NCBI GenBank assembly: GCA_910579845.1
Contig: CAJTWL010000045.1
Coordinates: 1-12,516 of the forward strand
Source of the DNA: an uncultured Muribaculaceae bacterium
Lineage (GTDB): Bacteria; Bacteroidota; Bacteroidia; Bacteroidales; Muribaculaceae
Direction: 5' to 3'
DNA: 12,516 nt
Each line of letters starts with the position of its first letter. Position 1 is the first letter of the stretch. Below are positions 6,286 through 12,516 of the stretch, one piece after another. The notes under the pieces are model-generated. The model did no database searches, was not told the origin of the DNA, and saw nothing but the letters and a program-made list of their open reading frames with translations. The translations under genes and the position numbers were made by a program.

Positions 6286-7649
6286 GGTTTATAGGTTTTA
6301 GTTTCAGTTGAATTTTTAGATATTTTTCTTAAGTTGTCCCAGGATGTGAGCCCGCATGCCGCAACCTGAACCAGAAGATTGCCCAATGCCGTGCTCTCGG
6401 ACGGACCGGCTATCACATCCATGCAAAGTTCATCTGCGGTGTATTGCATAAGACGGGAATTCTGCGAACCGCCGCCGATCACATGCAGACATTTTATTTC
6501 CTTACCGCAAATTTCCTTCAGACATTCCATAACCTCGCCATAACGTCTGGCAAGACTGCGGAAAATAATCCGGATATAATCTGCCGGTGTCTCCGGCACC
6601 CGCTGACCGGTCTCTTCACAATATTCACGAATGGCTGCGGTCATGGATTCCGGATGTGCAAAACGCGGATCATCCGGATTAATGATGCTCCCGCAGTCCG
6701 ACTTATCGCATAGAGCTACCAATTCGCCAGTATCTTGCGGAACATCCTTGAACTCAAGACGCGACTGCTCAAACAGCCACATTCCACATATATTTTTCAG
6801 GAAACGCGATGAGAAATTCAATCCGCCCTCATTCGAGAAGTTGTGTTCACGGGTTTTGTCTGTTATCAGAGCGTGCGGTAGTTCCACTCCCATAAGCGAC
6901 CATGTGCCGCAGCTGAGGAAAGCGAAATTCTCTCCCTCAGCAGGTATCCCGATCACAGCTGAACCTGTGTCATGTCCGGCAACAGAATACACCGGGATAT
7001 CACGGTATTCACCAATAAGATGACCGGGCTGCACCATAGGACCGAACTGTCCGCGGTCAAGACCTATCTTCTCCAACAGCAGCTCGTCAAGATCGGCTGT
7101 CCCGGCATTCACCATTTGCGATGTGGTGGCTACAGTATATTCCATAACGGCATTGCCCGTCATCATATAAGCCAGCGCATCCGGTATCCATAATATCTTG
7201 TCGGCTACAGGTTTGATTGTATCAAGCTGGAAAAGAGTATTGAATGTCATAAACTGGATTCCGGTGCGATTATATACCTCATCCAACGGCATCTTTTTAG
7301 AGAAACGTTCTATGGCGTCGTCCGTGTGAGGATCCCGGTATGCATATGGCAAACCGATCAGATTTCCATTCTTCGTAAAGTATGCGACATCACATCCCCA
7401 GGAATCAATTCCTATAGATGCCAACTTCGCATTTTTGTCGGAAGTCATTGCAACCGCTTTGTCAACGGCATCTTCCACATGGTTATATATTGCAGGAAGA
7501 TCCCAGAACTGGTGACCGTCCTTGTGCTGGATAGGATAACGGAAACGCGAGATCTCTTTCATATCGATCTTTTTGCCGTCGAATGTCGCTAAAATAGCAC
7601 GACCGCTGCTGGCTCCGAGATCAATCGCTAAATGATAAGTTTCAGACAT
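6267..7649 (-). CDS. rhaB: Rhamnulokinase
   Basis: RhaB phosphorylates L-rhamnulose at C1 with ATP. The 460-aa protein is an FGGY-type sugar kinase with the ASKHA fold: the N-terminal phosphate-1 motif AIDLGASSGR (8-17), SIGIDSWGCD (78-87), VAGHDTGSAV (223-232) with Asp227 as the probable catalytic base (Asp237 in E. coli RhaB), FLSCGTWSLMG (244-254) and the adenosine motif HVIGGGSQN (389-397) followed by GPSESTALGN (415-424). It is somewhat shorter than E. coli RhaB (489 aa). It is the first gene of rhaBATD, preceded by a strong consensus promoter. It has no Shine-Dalgarno sequence. Confidence 0.95.
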   Translation of the reverse strand: MSETYHLAIDLGASSGRAILATFDGKKIDMKEISRFRYPIQHKDGHQFWDLPAIYNHVEDAVDKAVAMTSDKNAKLASIGIDSWGCDVAYFTKNGNLIGLPYAYRDPHTDDAIERFSKKMPLDEVYNRTGIQFMTFNTLFQLDTIKPVADKILWIPDALAYMMTGNAVMEYTVATTSQMVNAGTADLDELLLEKIGLDRGQFGPMVQPGHLIGEYRDIPVYSVAGHDTGSAVIGIPAEGENFAFLSCGTWSLMGVELPHALITDKTREHNFSNEGGLNFSSRFLKNICGMWLFEQSRLEFKDVPQDTGELVALCDKSDCGSIINPDDPRFAHPESMTAAIREYCEETGQRVPETPADYIRIIFRSLARRYGEVMECLKEICGKEIKCLHVIGGGSQNSRLMQYTADELCMDVIAGPSESTALGNLLVQVAACGLTSWDNLRKISKNSTETKTYKPCLTKK

Positions 7650-7679
7650 AGGCTATAGTTCAAATTGTAAGTCTTCCAA

Positions 7680-7711
7680 CAAATATACTACTTTCCGGTG
7701 TGATAATCAAA
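7680..7711 (-). promoter_or_regulatory. Promoter of the rhaBATD operon
   Basis: On the minus strand, -33 TTTG (7708-7711) and -7 TATATTTG (7680-7687) are separated by exactly 20 bp. Both elements match the Bacteroidetes sigma-ABfr consensus (TTTG, TAnnTTTG) without mismatch. The transcript should begin near 7675, giving a leader of about 25 nt before the rhaB ATG at 7649. Confidence 0.8.
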
Positions 7712-7746
7712 TCAATATTCAGGATTTCACAAGAAATGTTCAATAT
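7712..7746 (-). promoter_or_regulatory. Possible activator site upstream of rhaB
   Basis: On the minus strand ATATTGA occurs twice in direct orientation (7712-7718 and 7740-7746, 28 bp apart). The proximal copy, within GAATATTGA (7712-7720), abuts the -33 element, where AraC-type activators such as RhaR of Bacteroides usually bind. The same 9-mer lies upstream of the neighbouring secreted-protein gene. Binding by any regulator is inferred. Confidence 0.35.
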
Positions 7747-7763
7747 ACAGCACCATATATTTT

Positions 7764-8684
7764 CTATTCGGCGTTCCTGATCCCGTATATCATAGAACGG
7801 ATATCGATAAGATCGCCAAGCAGTATATAATATTCATATTCCAGCACATCGCCGGGGTTTAATTGCGCTGACATCAAAGGAGCTATATATGAGGTCGCCA
7901 CACTTTTCTCCTCTCCTGCCGTATCGGATGTATACCGTCCGGCGAGAAATCTCTGTGCCCGTGGAGAATACACACCCATACCGAATCCGCTGTCATCGGT
8001 AAACGCCATCCATTTCTCCGGAGCCTTTGGATAGCTGCCCCAGAAACTCGAGAAATCCTTGCTCAACTCTTTCACAGGCACGGTGCTCACAGTATCGTTC
8101 TGCCAAGGTCTGTCTCCAAGATATATGTGTAGATTCTTGAGAGAGGATATGGGGTATACCGCCGGAATCTCCTGATCATTACGGGTACCGGGCATATAGA
8201 TCGAATCGATATGGTTTACAGTAATTCTGTTTCTTACCTTCACAAAGTTACCATGAAGCTCTGTCCATTGTTCCATGAGGGCATTCGCTTCTTTGTCAGC
8301 CATATCCCAAAGCATCGGAACTGCGGCTATATATATGGTTGTATCGGTCTTATCATGTCGCATAATTTTTGCCCCGCAACGCGCAAAGTTTCCTCCCTGT
8401 ATCGGATTCCAGTTCCATGGAGACCATTGCGGTGACTGACCCTCATGCTGACGGTCGATCCGTTTGCCCGCATAATACGATTGCTGGATATATCTGCCCT
8501 CGTCATAGATATTGACAAGGTTCCTGTTGTTGTCTCCCACATAAATATGGCTTATTGCTCCCCCTCGCTCAAGATCCTGGCATAAAGCAAGTTTACCGTT
8601 GGATATCCTTATAAGCTCCTCGGCATGCGTAACAAACGGAATCAGCGACAGAACCGCCAATACAATATTTCTCTTTATATTCAT
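7764..8684 (-). CDS. Secreted protein of unknown function next to rha operon
   Basis: A 306-aa exported protein of a type I believe recurs in Bacteroidales genomes but cannot assign a reaction. Residues 1-21 are a signal peptide (MNIKR, hydrophobic core, likely cut after VTHA); no lipobox cysteine is present, so a soluble periplasmic protein is likely. Notable segments are GGAISHIYVGD (41-51), NLVNIYDEGRYIQQSYYAG (55-73), SPQWSPWNWNPIQGG (84-98) and the end-region SYIAPLMS..LEYEYYILLGDL. The beta-rich layout with a GGxIS-type opening and a HGNFVKVRNRITVN strand suggests a galactose-mutarotase-like/beta-sandwich fold, as in some carbohydrate-acting proteins; this is a guess. A longer reading frame begins at 8738, but the ATG at 8684 directly starts the signal peptide and the 8738 codon lies within the promoter -33. 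It is co-directional with rhaBATD, 114 bp upstream, with its own promoter and the shared GAATATTGA motif, so a role in releasing or sensing rhamnose-containing glycans is plausible. Confidence 0.8.
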   Translation of the reverse strand: MNIKRNIVLAVLSLIPFVTHAEELIRISNGKLALCQDLERGGAISHIYVGDNNRNLVNIYDEGRYIQQSYYAGKRIDRQHEGQSPQWSPWNWNPIQGGNFARCGAKIMRHDKTDTTIYIAAVPMLWDMADKEANALMEQWTELHGNFVKVRNRITVNHIDSIYMPGTRNDQEIPAVYPISSLKNLHIYLGDRPWQNDTVSTVPVKELSKDFSSFWGSYPKAPEKWMAFTDDSGFGMGVYSPRAQRFLAGRYTSDTAGEEKSVATSYIAPLMSAQLNPGDVLEYEYYILLGDLIDIRSMIYGIRNAE

Positions 8685-8707
8685 GGTTAGTTTTAATCCT
8701 ATGAACA

Positions 8708-8739
8708 CAAAATTACTAATTCCACCTTGAAATCGCAAT
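8708..8739 (-). promoter_or_regulatory. Promoter of the 306-aa secreted protein gene
   Basis: Minus-strand -7 TAATTTTG (8708-8715) matches TAnnTTTG perfectly; ATTG at 8736-8739 matches three of four -33 bases with a 20-bp spacer. It lies 23 bp upstream of the ATG at 8684 and supports that start over the one at 8738. Confidence 0.65.
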
Positions 8740-8753
8740 AACCTTCCGGAAAC

Positions 8754-8762
8754 TCAATATTC
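8754..8762 (-). promoter_or_regulatory. GAATATTGA motif shared with the rhaB promoter
   Basis: GAATATTGA on the minus strand, 14 bp upstream of the -33 element of the secreted-protein gene, identical to 7712-7720 in front of rhaB. A perfect palindrome TTCCGGAA (8744-8751) sits between this motif and the -33. A common regulator is inferred. Confidence 0.35.
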
Positions 8763-8808
8763 ATTTATATAGTTGCCTCATCCAAATCATATATGCCATA
8801 TATAAAGA

Positions 8809-8843
8809 TATCGCACATATTGCAATAATGCATATGCGCGATA
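8809..8843 (-). terminator. Rho-independent terminator of the aspT-aspD operon
   Basis: Arms 8829-8843 and 8809-8824 pair over 15 bp with one bulged base and one G-U pair around an ATAA loop (8825-8828). On the minus strand the stem is followed by TCTTTATAT. It begins 22 bp after the aspD stop and separates this operon from the secreted-protein gene. Confidence 0.8.
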
Positions 8844-8865
8844 CCCGTGCTTATAATCAATCACT

Positions 8866-10518
8866 CTATTTGGAAGAGGTCCCATCAGGATGAGCACTCA
8901 GGAATTCCTGATGATATGCTTCAAGGATTTTATGCAAAGCCTTACCTATCTGGATATAATCATCGGTCGTAAGGTTGGCGAGCGATGCCCTGACACTCCA
9001 GTCAGGACCTGCGAATCCACTTCCGTTGAGCAAAACAACCGCTGTCTCCTTGGCAAGACGAAGAACAATGTCGAGAGGTTCATGATTCTCTCTCAGCCAT
9101 TTGCAGAATTCGTCTCCATAGAATCTCTTGCCCCATACCATTATGTCGATCTCTGAGTAATAGCCTACACGGTCTTTATCAGTCTCAAGCTTGAAACCTG
9201 CTGAATCCCAAAGAGCATTCAACCGACGATGTATCATCTCTTGCATGGTTTTCTTATAGACATCCTCTGTATCAAGCAGACACATAAGAGCGAAAAGCGT
9301 CATTTGTATCTGCTGCGGAGTTGACAGACCGGCGGTATGATTGAGCGCAACAGAACGTGAATCCGCCACAATACGGTCTATGAACGGGATAGCATCGGGA
9401 TTCGGTGTGAGTGAGCGATAACGGTGGTGCAGATCTTTATGCTGTATCTCCGGAAGATTGCCCAGAATATGATCATAGATATTATCCTCTGCAAGAGCTA
9501 TCACAGCCAGTCTCCATCCTGTGGCGCCGAAATATTTGGAGAATGAATATACACATAGCGTATTCTGCGGAAGTTCATACATTAATGAACGGAAATCGGA
9601 AGCGAATGTGCCGTATACATCATCGGTAACTATCATAAGATCCGGATTGTCTTTCTTGACGATCTCTACAATACGCTTCATACAATGCTCCGACATTCTG
9701 TAGGATGGCGGATTTGACGGGTTCACCAGACATAAAAGTTTTATAGAGGGATCACGCAGCTTGTCAAGCTCTTCATCCGGATATTGCCATACATGCAATC
9801 CTTTCTTATCCATCTTGTCAGCTCTGATATTCACCACATCGAATTCATAGCGGTCAAGCCCAGGGATCTCAAGATAAGGAGTAAAGATCGGTGTCATAAT
9901 GGCTATGCGGTCATGAGCGTTGACAAGGTGATTTACCTGCAGTGAGTCGAATATATAACACATCGCCGCAGTACCACCCTCCGTAGCGAACAGATCGTAT
10001 TCGCGGCCGAAACCGGGAGCGCGGTTCCCCATCTCCTGAGCCAGATAGGCACACACGATCTCCTCGGAATGCCTGAGCATTCTGACAGGTGTCGGATACT
10101 CGTCACCAATAATTCCCTCTGCCCATTCCTGAGCAAGCGAATCGGCATCAATTCCAAGAGTCTCAGTACAATATTTTATAGCATCGTGAAGAAGCATTGC
10201 TCCGGGAAGGGTGGAATTTACCATCAGAAAATGTTTCAGGCGATCCATTGAGCCGTCGCTCTGAGGCATACCTGCAATACCGGGATCTGTCTTGTAGGTT
10301 CTTTTGCACTCGCTGAGTGCCCATTGTCCGAGCAGAAAAAATGCCTCGCGGGGTGCTGTTGCCACCCAGTCCGGATTCCCCCTGCCGGCATTGAGGAACT
10401 GATCTGTTGCTGAACGCGCGTCTTTTTTTGCAAGTTTTATAAGTTCGTTCTTAATCTCGAAAGGACTCATCTTTGAAAGCTCACGCTCTTTCTTTCTGAT
10501 ATTTGTGTTTGTAGTCAT
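8866..10518 (-). CDS. aspD: Aspartate 4-decarboxylase (bifunctional aspartate aminotransferase)
   Basis: AspD is a PLP enzyme that converts L-aspartate to L-alanine and CO2; the family also has aspartate aminotransferase activity. The 550-aa length fits aspartate 4-decarboxylases and exceeds ordinary class I aminotransferases (about 400 aa). Motifs: the N-terminal MSPFEIKNELIKLA (17-30) and NAGRGNPDW (43-51) typical of this family, FATEGGTAAM (177-186), CLVNPSNPPSYR (263-274), DDVYGTF (299-305; Asp299 probably contacts the PLP nitrogen), YSFSKYFGATGWR (324-336) with Lys328 as Schiff-base lysine, and WSVRASLANL (507-516) with Arg510 as the likely substrate-carboxylate arginine. It begins 30 bp after aspT in the same direction, so the two are an operon. 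There is no Shine-Dalgarno sequence. The antiporter neighbour supports decarboxylase rather than plain transaminase as the main role. Confidence 0.94.
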   Translation of the reverse strand: MTTNTNIRKKERELSKMSPFEIKNELIKLAKKDARSATDQFLNAGRGNPDWVATAPREAFFLLGQWALSECKRTYKTDPGIAGMPQSDGSMDRLKHFLMVNSTLPGAMLLHDAIKYCTETLGIDADSLAQEWAEGIIGDEYPTPVRMLRHSEEIVCAYLAQEMGNRAPGFGREYDLFATEGGTAAMCYIFDSLQVNHLVNAHDRIAIMTPIFTPYLEIPGLDRYEFDVVNIRADKMDKKGLHVWQYPDEELDKLRDPSIKLLCLVNPSNPPSYRMSEHCMKRIVEIVKKDNPDLMIVTDDVYGTFASDFRSLMYELPQNTLCVYSFSKYFGATGWRLAVIALAEDNIYDHILGNLPEIQHKDLHHRYRSLTPNPDAIPFIDRIVADSRSVALNHTAGLSTPQQIQMTLFALMCLLDTEDVYKKTMQEMIHRRLNALWDSAGFKLETDKDRVGYYSEIDIMVWGKRFYGDEFCKWLRENHEPLDIVLRLAKETAVVLLNGSGFAGPDWSVRASLANLTTDDYIQIGKALHKILEAYHQEFLSAHPDGTSSK

Positions 10519-10548
10519 AGTATTGATAATTATGTTTTAAAGCTGTTT

Positions 10549-12255
10549 TTATATAAAGACCATTACCAGTCCGCATAATATAAGAAGCGTATTGCCGATT
10601 GCATATGTCACCGTGTAACCCATTGCCGGCACTGTAGACTGCAGCGAATCCTGTATCGCGCCCAATGCCGCTGTTGTGGTCCTGGAACCGGCGACACACC
10701 CTAAGTTGATTGCAGGGTGGAATTTGAAAATCTTCGCACCTATCAACAGTCCGAGGAACAAAGGAACGGACGTGGCTATGATACCTGCAATGAGCAGAGG
10801 CCAGCCCACCTGCTGCAATCCTGAAACAAATGTCGGACCTGCCGATATTCCTATAACAGCGATGAACAGGTTAAGACCTACATTATTGAAGATCCACACT
10901 GCAGGTTCGGGCAGACGTCCGAATGTCGGATGTTTGGACCTTAACCAGCCCAGCACAAGTCCTGCGATAAGCGCGCCTCCGCTTGTTGAAAGGCTGATCG
11001 GAATACCGCCGATATGGAATGTGACAGCACCTATCAGAGCGCCTATAGCTATTCCGAGTCCGACAAATACTATATCTGAGGCTGTGGTCGGCTTGTCGGC
11101 ATAGCCTATGCTTGCCGCAGCGGCAGTCACTTCCGCCGAAGGACCGTTCAGAGTAATTATATCTCCGCGCTCAAGCCGCGTCTGCGACAATACCGGGATC
11201 ATGACATTTCCCCTTTTTATGGAAGCGATAGTCACTCCGTATGTCTTATCGGACTTTCGGAAATCATCAACCGTCACACCGGCAAAATGTTTGGAGGCAA
11301 CCATTACAGGAATCTGCTCTACCGGGAATGAAAGCAACTGAGAATCTGAAATCTCATTGCCGATCCATGATTCATCTTCTATTATAAATTCACGGCGTCC
11401 TGAAAGAACTACTTCCATACCTTTTGAGATCTTGTAGTCGGATGCCGGATGTGTGACTATATCGCTGCCGGAACGCACCCGCTCCACAAACAGCCTCCGA
11501 CCCTTCCGAATCATGTAGTCTTCAATTTCTTTCACGGAACGGTCTGTATTGAAGAAGTCCCCTTCAACTTTATATGCCCGATAGGCTACCGGACGCCAAG
11601 CATTGACTAATGCGGGGTCTGAATCAGAAGGATCCTGATTCATGCTGCGTTCAAAATCCTCCGTTTGCTGACGCACTTTCTTAAGACCTCCGAGCACCAT
11701 CGGACCCAATGTGCCGAGAATCCATGCCGAGCCTATTGTTCCGAAAATGTAAGTTACCGCATATGCCACAGGTATTATGTTTATCCATGAAGATTTATCC
11801 GCATCGGATACATTCATATTCTGTATTGCATCTCCGGCAACTCCTATAACGGCAGATATTGTCTGTGCCCCGCTGAACAGACCCGCCGCCTCCCCGGGAT
11901 TATAATGGAACAATTTTGCGACGCCAAATGTAGTCCCTAAAGTGATGAGACACATTATAACGGCAAATAAGACCTGCTTCAGTCCTGAGCCGCGTAATGA
12001 CGCGAAGAACTGCGGACCCACACTATATCCTATTGCAAACAGGAACAAAAGGAACGCCACCTGCTTCAGAGGTCCCGAGACAGGTATGTCAAGCTGTCCG
12101 ACAAGGACGCCCATAAGCAATACGGATGTGACGGTACCCAGAGAGAACGTCTTATACTTGAGCCGGCCGATCAGAAATCCGACTCCGAGAGTGATAAAGA
12201 TGGCAATTGCAGAGTTTTCGCGCATCGTCTGCACCAACCAATGAATGATTTCCAT
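10549..12255 (-). CDS. aspT: Aspartate:alanine antiporter
   Basis: AspT exchanges external L-aspartate(-) for internal L-alanine across the inner membrane. The exchange is electrogenic, and with proton consumption by AspD it generates proton motive force. The 568-aa protein (Tetragenococcus AspT is 543 aa) has the layout of the AAE transporter family: an N-terminal membrane half (about 15-190), a soluble centre with two TrkA-C/RCK_C-like domains (about 215-295 and 300-385; the VVLSGRREFI and IITLNGP strands are typical) and a C-terminal membrane half (about 393-568). Internal symmetry is clear: FAIGYSVGPQFFASL (73-87) matches VIGISAGPTFVSGL (467-480), and SGAQTISAVIG (128-138) matches AGSRTTTAALGAI (522-534). 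It is the promoter-proximal gene. Related YidE/YbjL-type transporters share the fold, but linkage to aspD makes the aspartate/alanine assignment firm. Confidence 0.93.
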   Translation of the reverse strand: MEIIHWLVQTMRENSAIAIFITLGVGFLIGRLKYKTFSLGTVTSVLLMGVLVGQLDIPVSGPLKQVAFLLFLFAIGYSVGPQFFASLRGSGLKQVLFAVIMCLITLGTTFGVAKLFHYNPGEAAGLFSGAQTISAVIGVAGDAIQNMNVSDADKSSWINIIPVAYAVTYIFGTIGSAWILGTLGPMVLGGLKKVRQQTEDFERSMNQDPSDSDPALVNAWRPVAYRAYKVEGDFFNTDRSVKEIEDYMIRKGRRLFVERVRSGSDIVTHPASDYKISKGMEVVLSGRREFIIEDESWIGNEISDSQLLSFPVEQIPVMVASKHFAGVTVDDFRKSDKTYGVTIASIKRGNVMIPVLSQTRLERGDIITLNGPSAEVTAAAASIGYADKPTTASDIVFVGLGIAIGALIGAVTFHIGGIPISLSTSGGALIAGLVLGWLRSKHPTFGRLPEPAVWIFNNVGLNLFIAVIGISAGPTFVSGLQQVGWPLLIAGIIATSVPLFLGLLIGAKIFKFHPAINLGCVAGSRTTTAALGAIQDSLQSTVPAMGYTVTYAIGNTLLILCGLVMVFI

Positions 12256-12280
12256 AATATTAAACTTTAAAACGGATACT

Positions 12281-12316
12281 GCAAGGCGGCTTGGTATTCA
12301 AAAGCCGACCGGTTGC
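12281..12316 (-). promoter_or_regulatory. Hairpin in the aspT leader
   Basis: GCAAGGCGGCTT (12281-12292) can pair with AAGCCGACCGGTTGC (12302-12316): CGGCTT/AAGCCG, then GG/CC after a one-base bulge, then GCAA/TTGC after a two-base bulge, with a 9-nt loop. It ends 25 bp before the aspT start and has no T-tract after it, so it is more likely a leader structure than a terminator. Regulatory role unknown. Confidence 0.4.
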
Positions 12317-12320
12317 CTGT

Positions 12321-12351
12321 CACTTATAGTGGAAAAGCAACAATTCACAAA
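12321..12351 (-). promoter_or_regulatory. Weak promoter candidate for aspT
   Basis: Minus-strand TTTG (12348-12351), 19 bp, then TATAAGTG (12321-12328). The -33 is perfect but the -7 matches only four of the six fixed bases of TAnnTTTG. I found no better match in the 261 bp upstream of aspT. If used, the leader would be about 60 nt and would include the hairpin at 12281-12316. Confidence 0.25.
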
Positions 12352-12463
12352 CCAAAACAAACAATTGTTTTTATTAGTTCAACGCCTCACTTTTGAATTT
12401 GTTGACTTCGGCAAAACCAAACCGATAATCGGTCAATGCAAATACTCGGAACTGCACTATAAG
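12323..12463. repeat. Possible interspersed element with 9-bp terminal inverted repeats
   Basis: CTTATAGTG (12323-12331) and CACTATAAG (12455-12463) form a perfect 9-bp inverted pair bounding a 141-bp segment. Inside are a 12-bp palindrome AAACAATTGTTT (12359-12370) and a 13-bp palindrome ACCGATAATCGGT (12421-12433). No flanking target-site duplication is evident and no transposase is present, so it may be a MITE-like or other dispersed intergenic repeat, or chance. The remainder to the window end (12464-12516) shows no gene I can support. Confidence 0.3.
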
Positions 12464-12516
12464 AGTATGTTGAGTTTTAAATGATTTTAGCACAGACAGA
12501 GACTTCGGAGGGATTT

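Noticed and set aside
8685..8738. N-terminal extension of the 306-aa secreted protein to an ATG at 8738
   Set aside because: The ATG at 8684 begins a normal signal peptide, and the extension would place the start codon inside the promoter -33 element (8736-8739), upstream of the likely transcription start.
8789..8803. Terminator for aspD at the AT-rich palindrome
   Set aside because: The stem is 7 bp, almost all A/T, with a one-base centre and no T-tract; the hairpin at 8809-8843 is far stronger and closer to aspD.
10676..11104. 142-aa plus-strand open frame inside aspT
   Set aside because: Antisense shadow of a well-conserved membrane-protein gene; Pro-rich, low-complexity translation and no initiation signals.
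12323..12463. Invertible promoter (inverton) upstream of aspT
   Set aside because: The 9-bp inverted repeats are short and do not resemble the Mpi-type sites of Bacteroides, no good promoter lies between them, and aspT is not a surface or capsule gene; inversion stays only as a test in the findings.
12245..12484. 79-aa open frame on the plus strand overlapping the aspT start
   Set aside because: It overlaps aspT antisense, has no promoter or ribosome site, and its protein-like tail falls inside the segment framed by inverted repeats; it is better explained as a by-product of a repeat.

Overview
The window looks like a chromosomal segment of a gut-type member of the Bacteroidales, probably Muribaculaceae or a close relative. 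The reasons are: promoters of the Bacteroidetes form (TTTG, about 19-20 bp, TAnnTTTG), starts that mostly lack a Shine-Dalgarno sequence, a BspA-like leucine-rich-repeat surface protein with a Bacteroidales-style C-terminal tail, the short (270 aa) form of MurQ, and the rhaB-rhaA-rhaT-rhaD order known from Bacteroides. The exact family is an inference. I see no rRNA, tRNA, CRISPR array, complete insertion sequence or phage genes.

Layout. Positions 3-2087 (+) encode a secreted LRR_5/BspA-like protein with an in-frame run of eight C near its N-terminus. It ends at a strong UUCG-loop terminator. A compact promoter follows directly and serves murQ (2201-3013, +), whose product is a cytoplasmic MurNAc-6-phosphate etherase of cell-wall recycling. 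murQ converges on the rhamnose operon across a shared bidirectional hairpin and a 9-bp tandem repeat (3104-3166).

The minus strand from 7649 to 3166 is a compact L-rhamnose catabolic operon, rhaB-rhaA-rhaT-rhaD. RhaT imports rhamnose, RhaA isomerises it, RhaB phosphorylates it and RhaD splits rhamnulose-1-phosphate into DHAP and L-lactaldehyde. A textbook Bacteroidetes promoter lies 30-60 bp upstream of rhaB. Upstream in the same direction is a gene for a 306-aa secreted protein of unknown function (8684-7764) with its own promoter. Both promoter regions contain the 9-mer GAATATTGA (minus strand), which suggests co-regulation. The lactaldehyde reductase and the AraC-type RhaR that accompany this operon in Bacteroides are not in the window.

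The right third (12255-8866, minus) is an aspT-aspD operon. AspT exchanges external aspartate for internal alanine and AspD decarboxylates aspartate to alanine plus CO2. Together they form a proton-motive decarboxylation cycle, which ends at a strong hairpin terminator (8809-8843). The 261 bp upstream of aspT hold a leader hairpin, a weak promoter candidate and a segment of about 140 bp bounded by 9-bp inverted repeats that may be an interspersed element.

Most of the window is recognisable metabolism. The less-explained parts are the 306-aa secreted protein and its shared promoter motif, the C8 tract, the 9-bp repeat array, the inverted repeat around the murQ -7 element and the segment upstream of aspT. 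No intergenic gap exceeds 300 bp.
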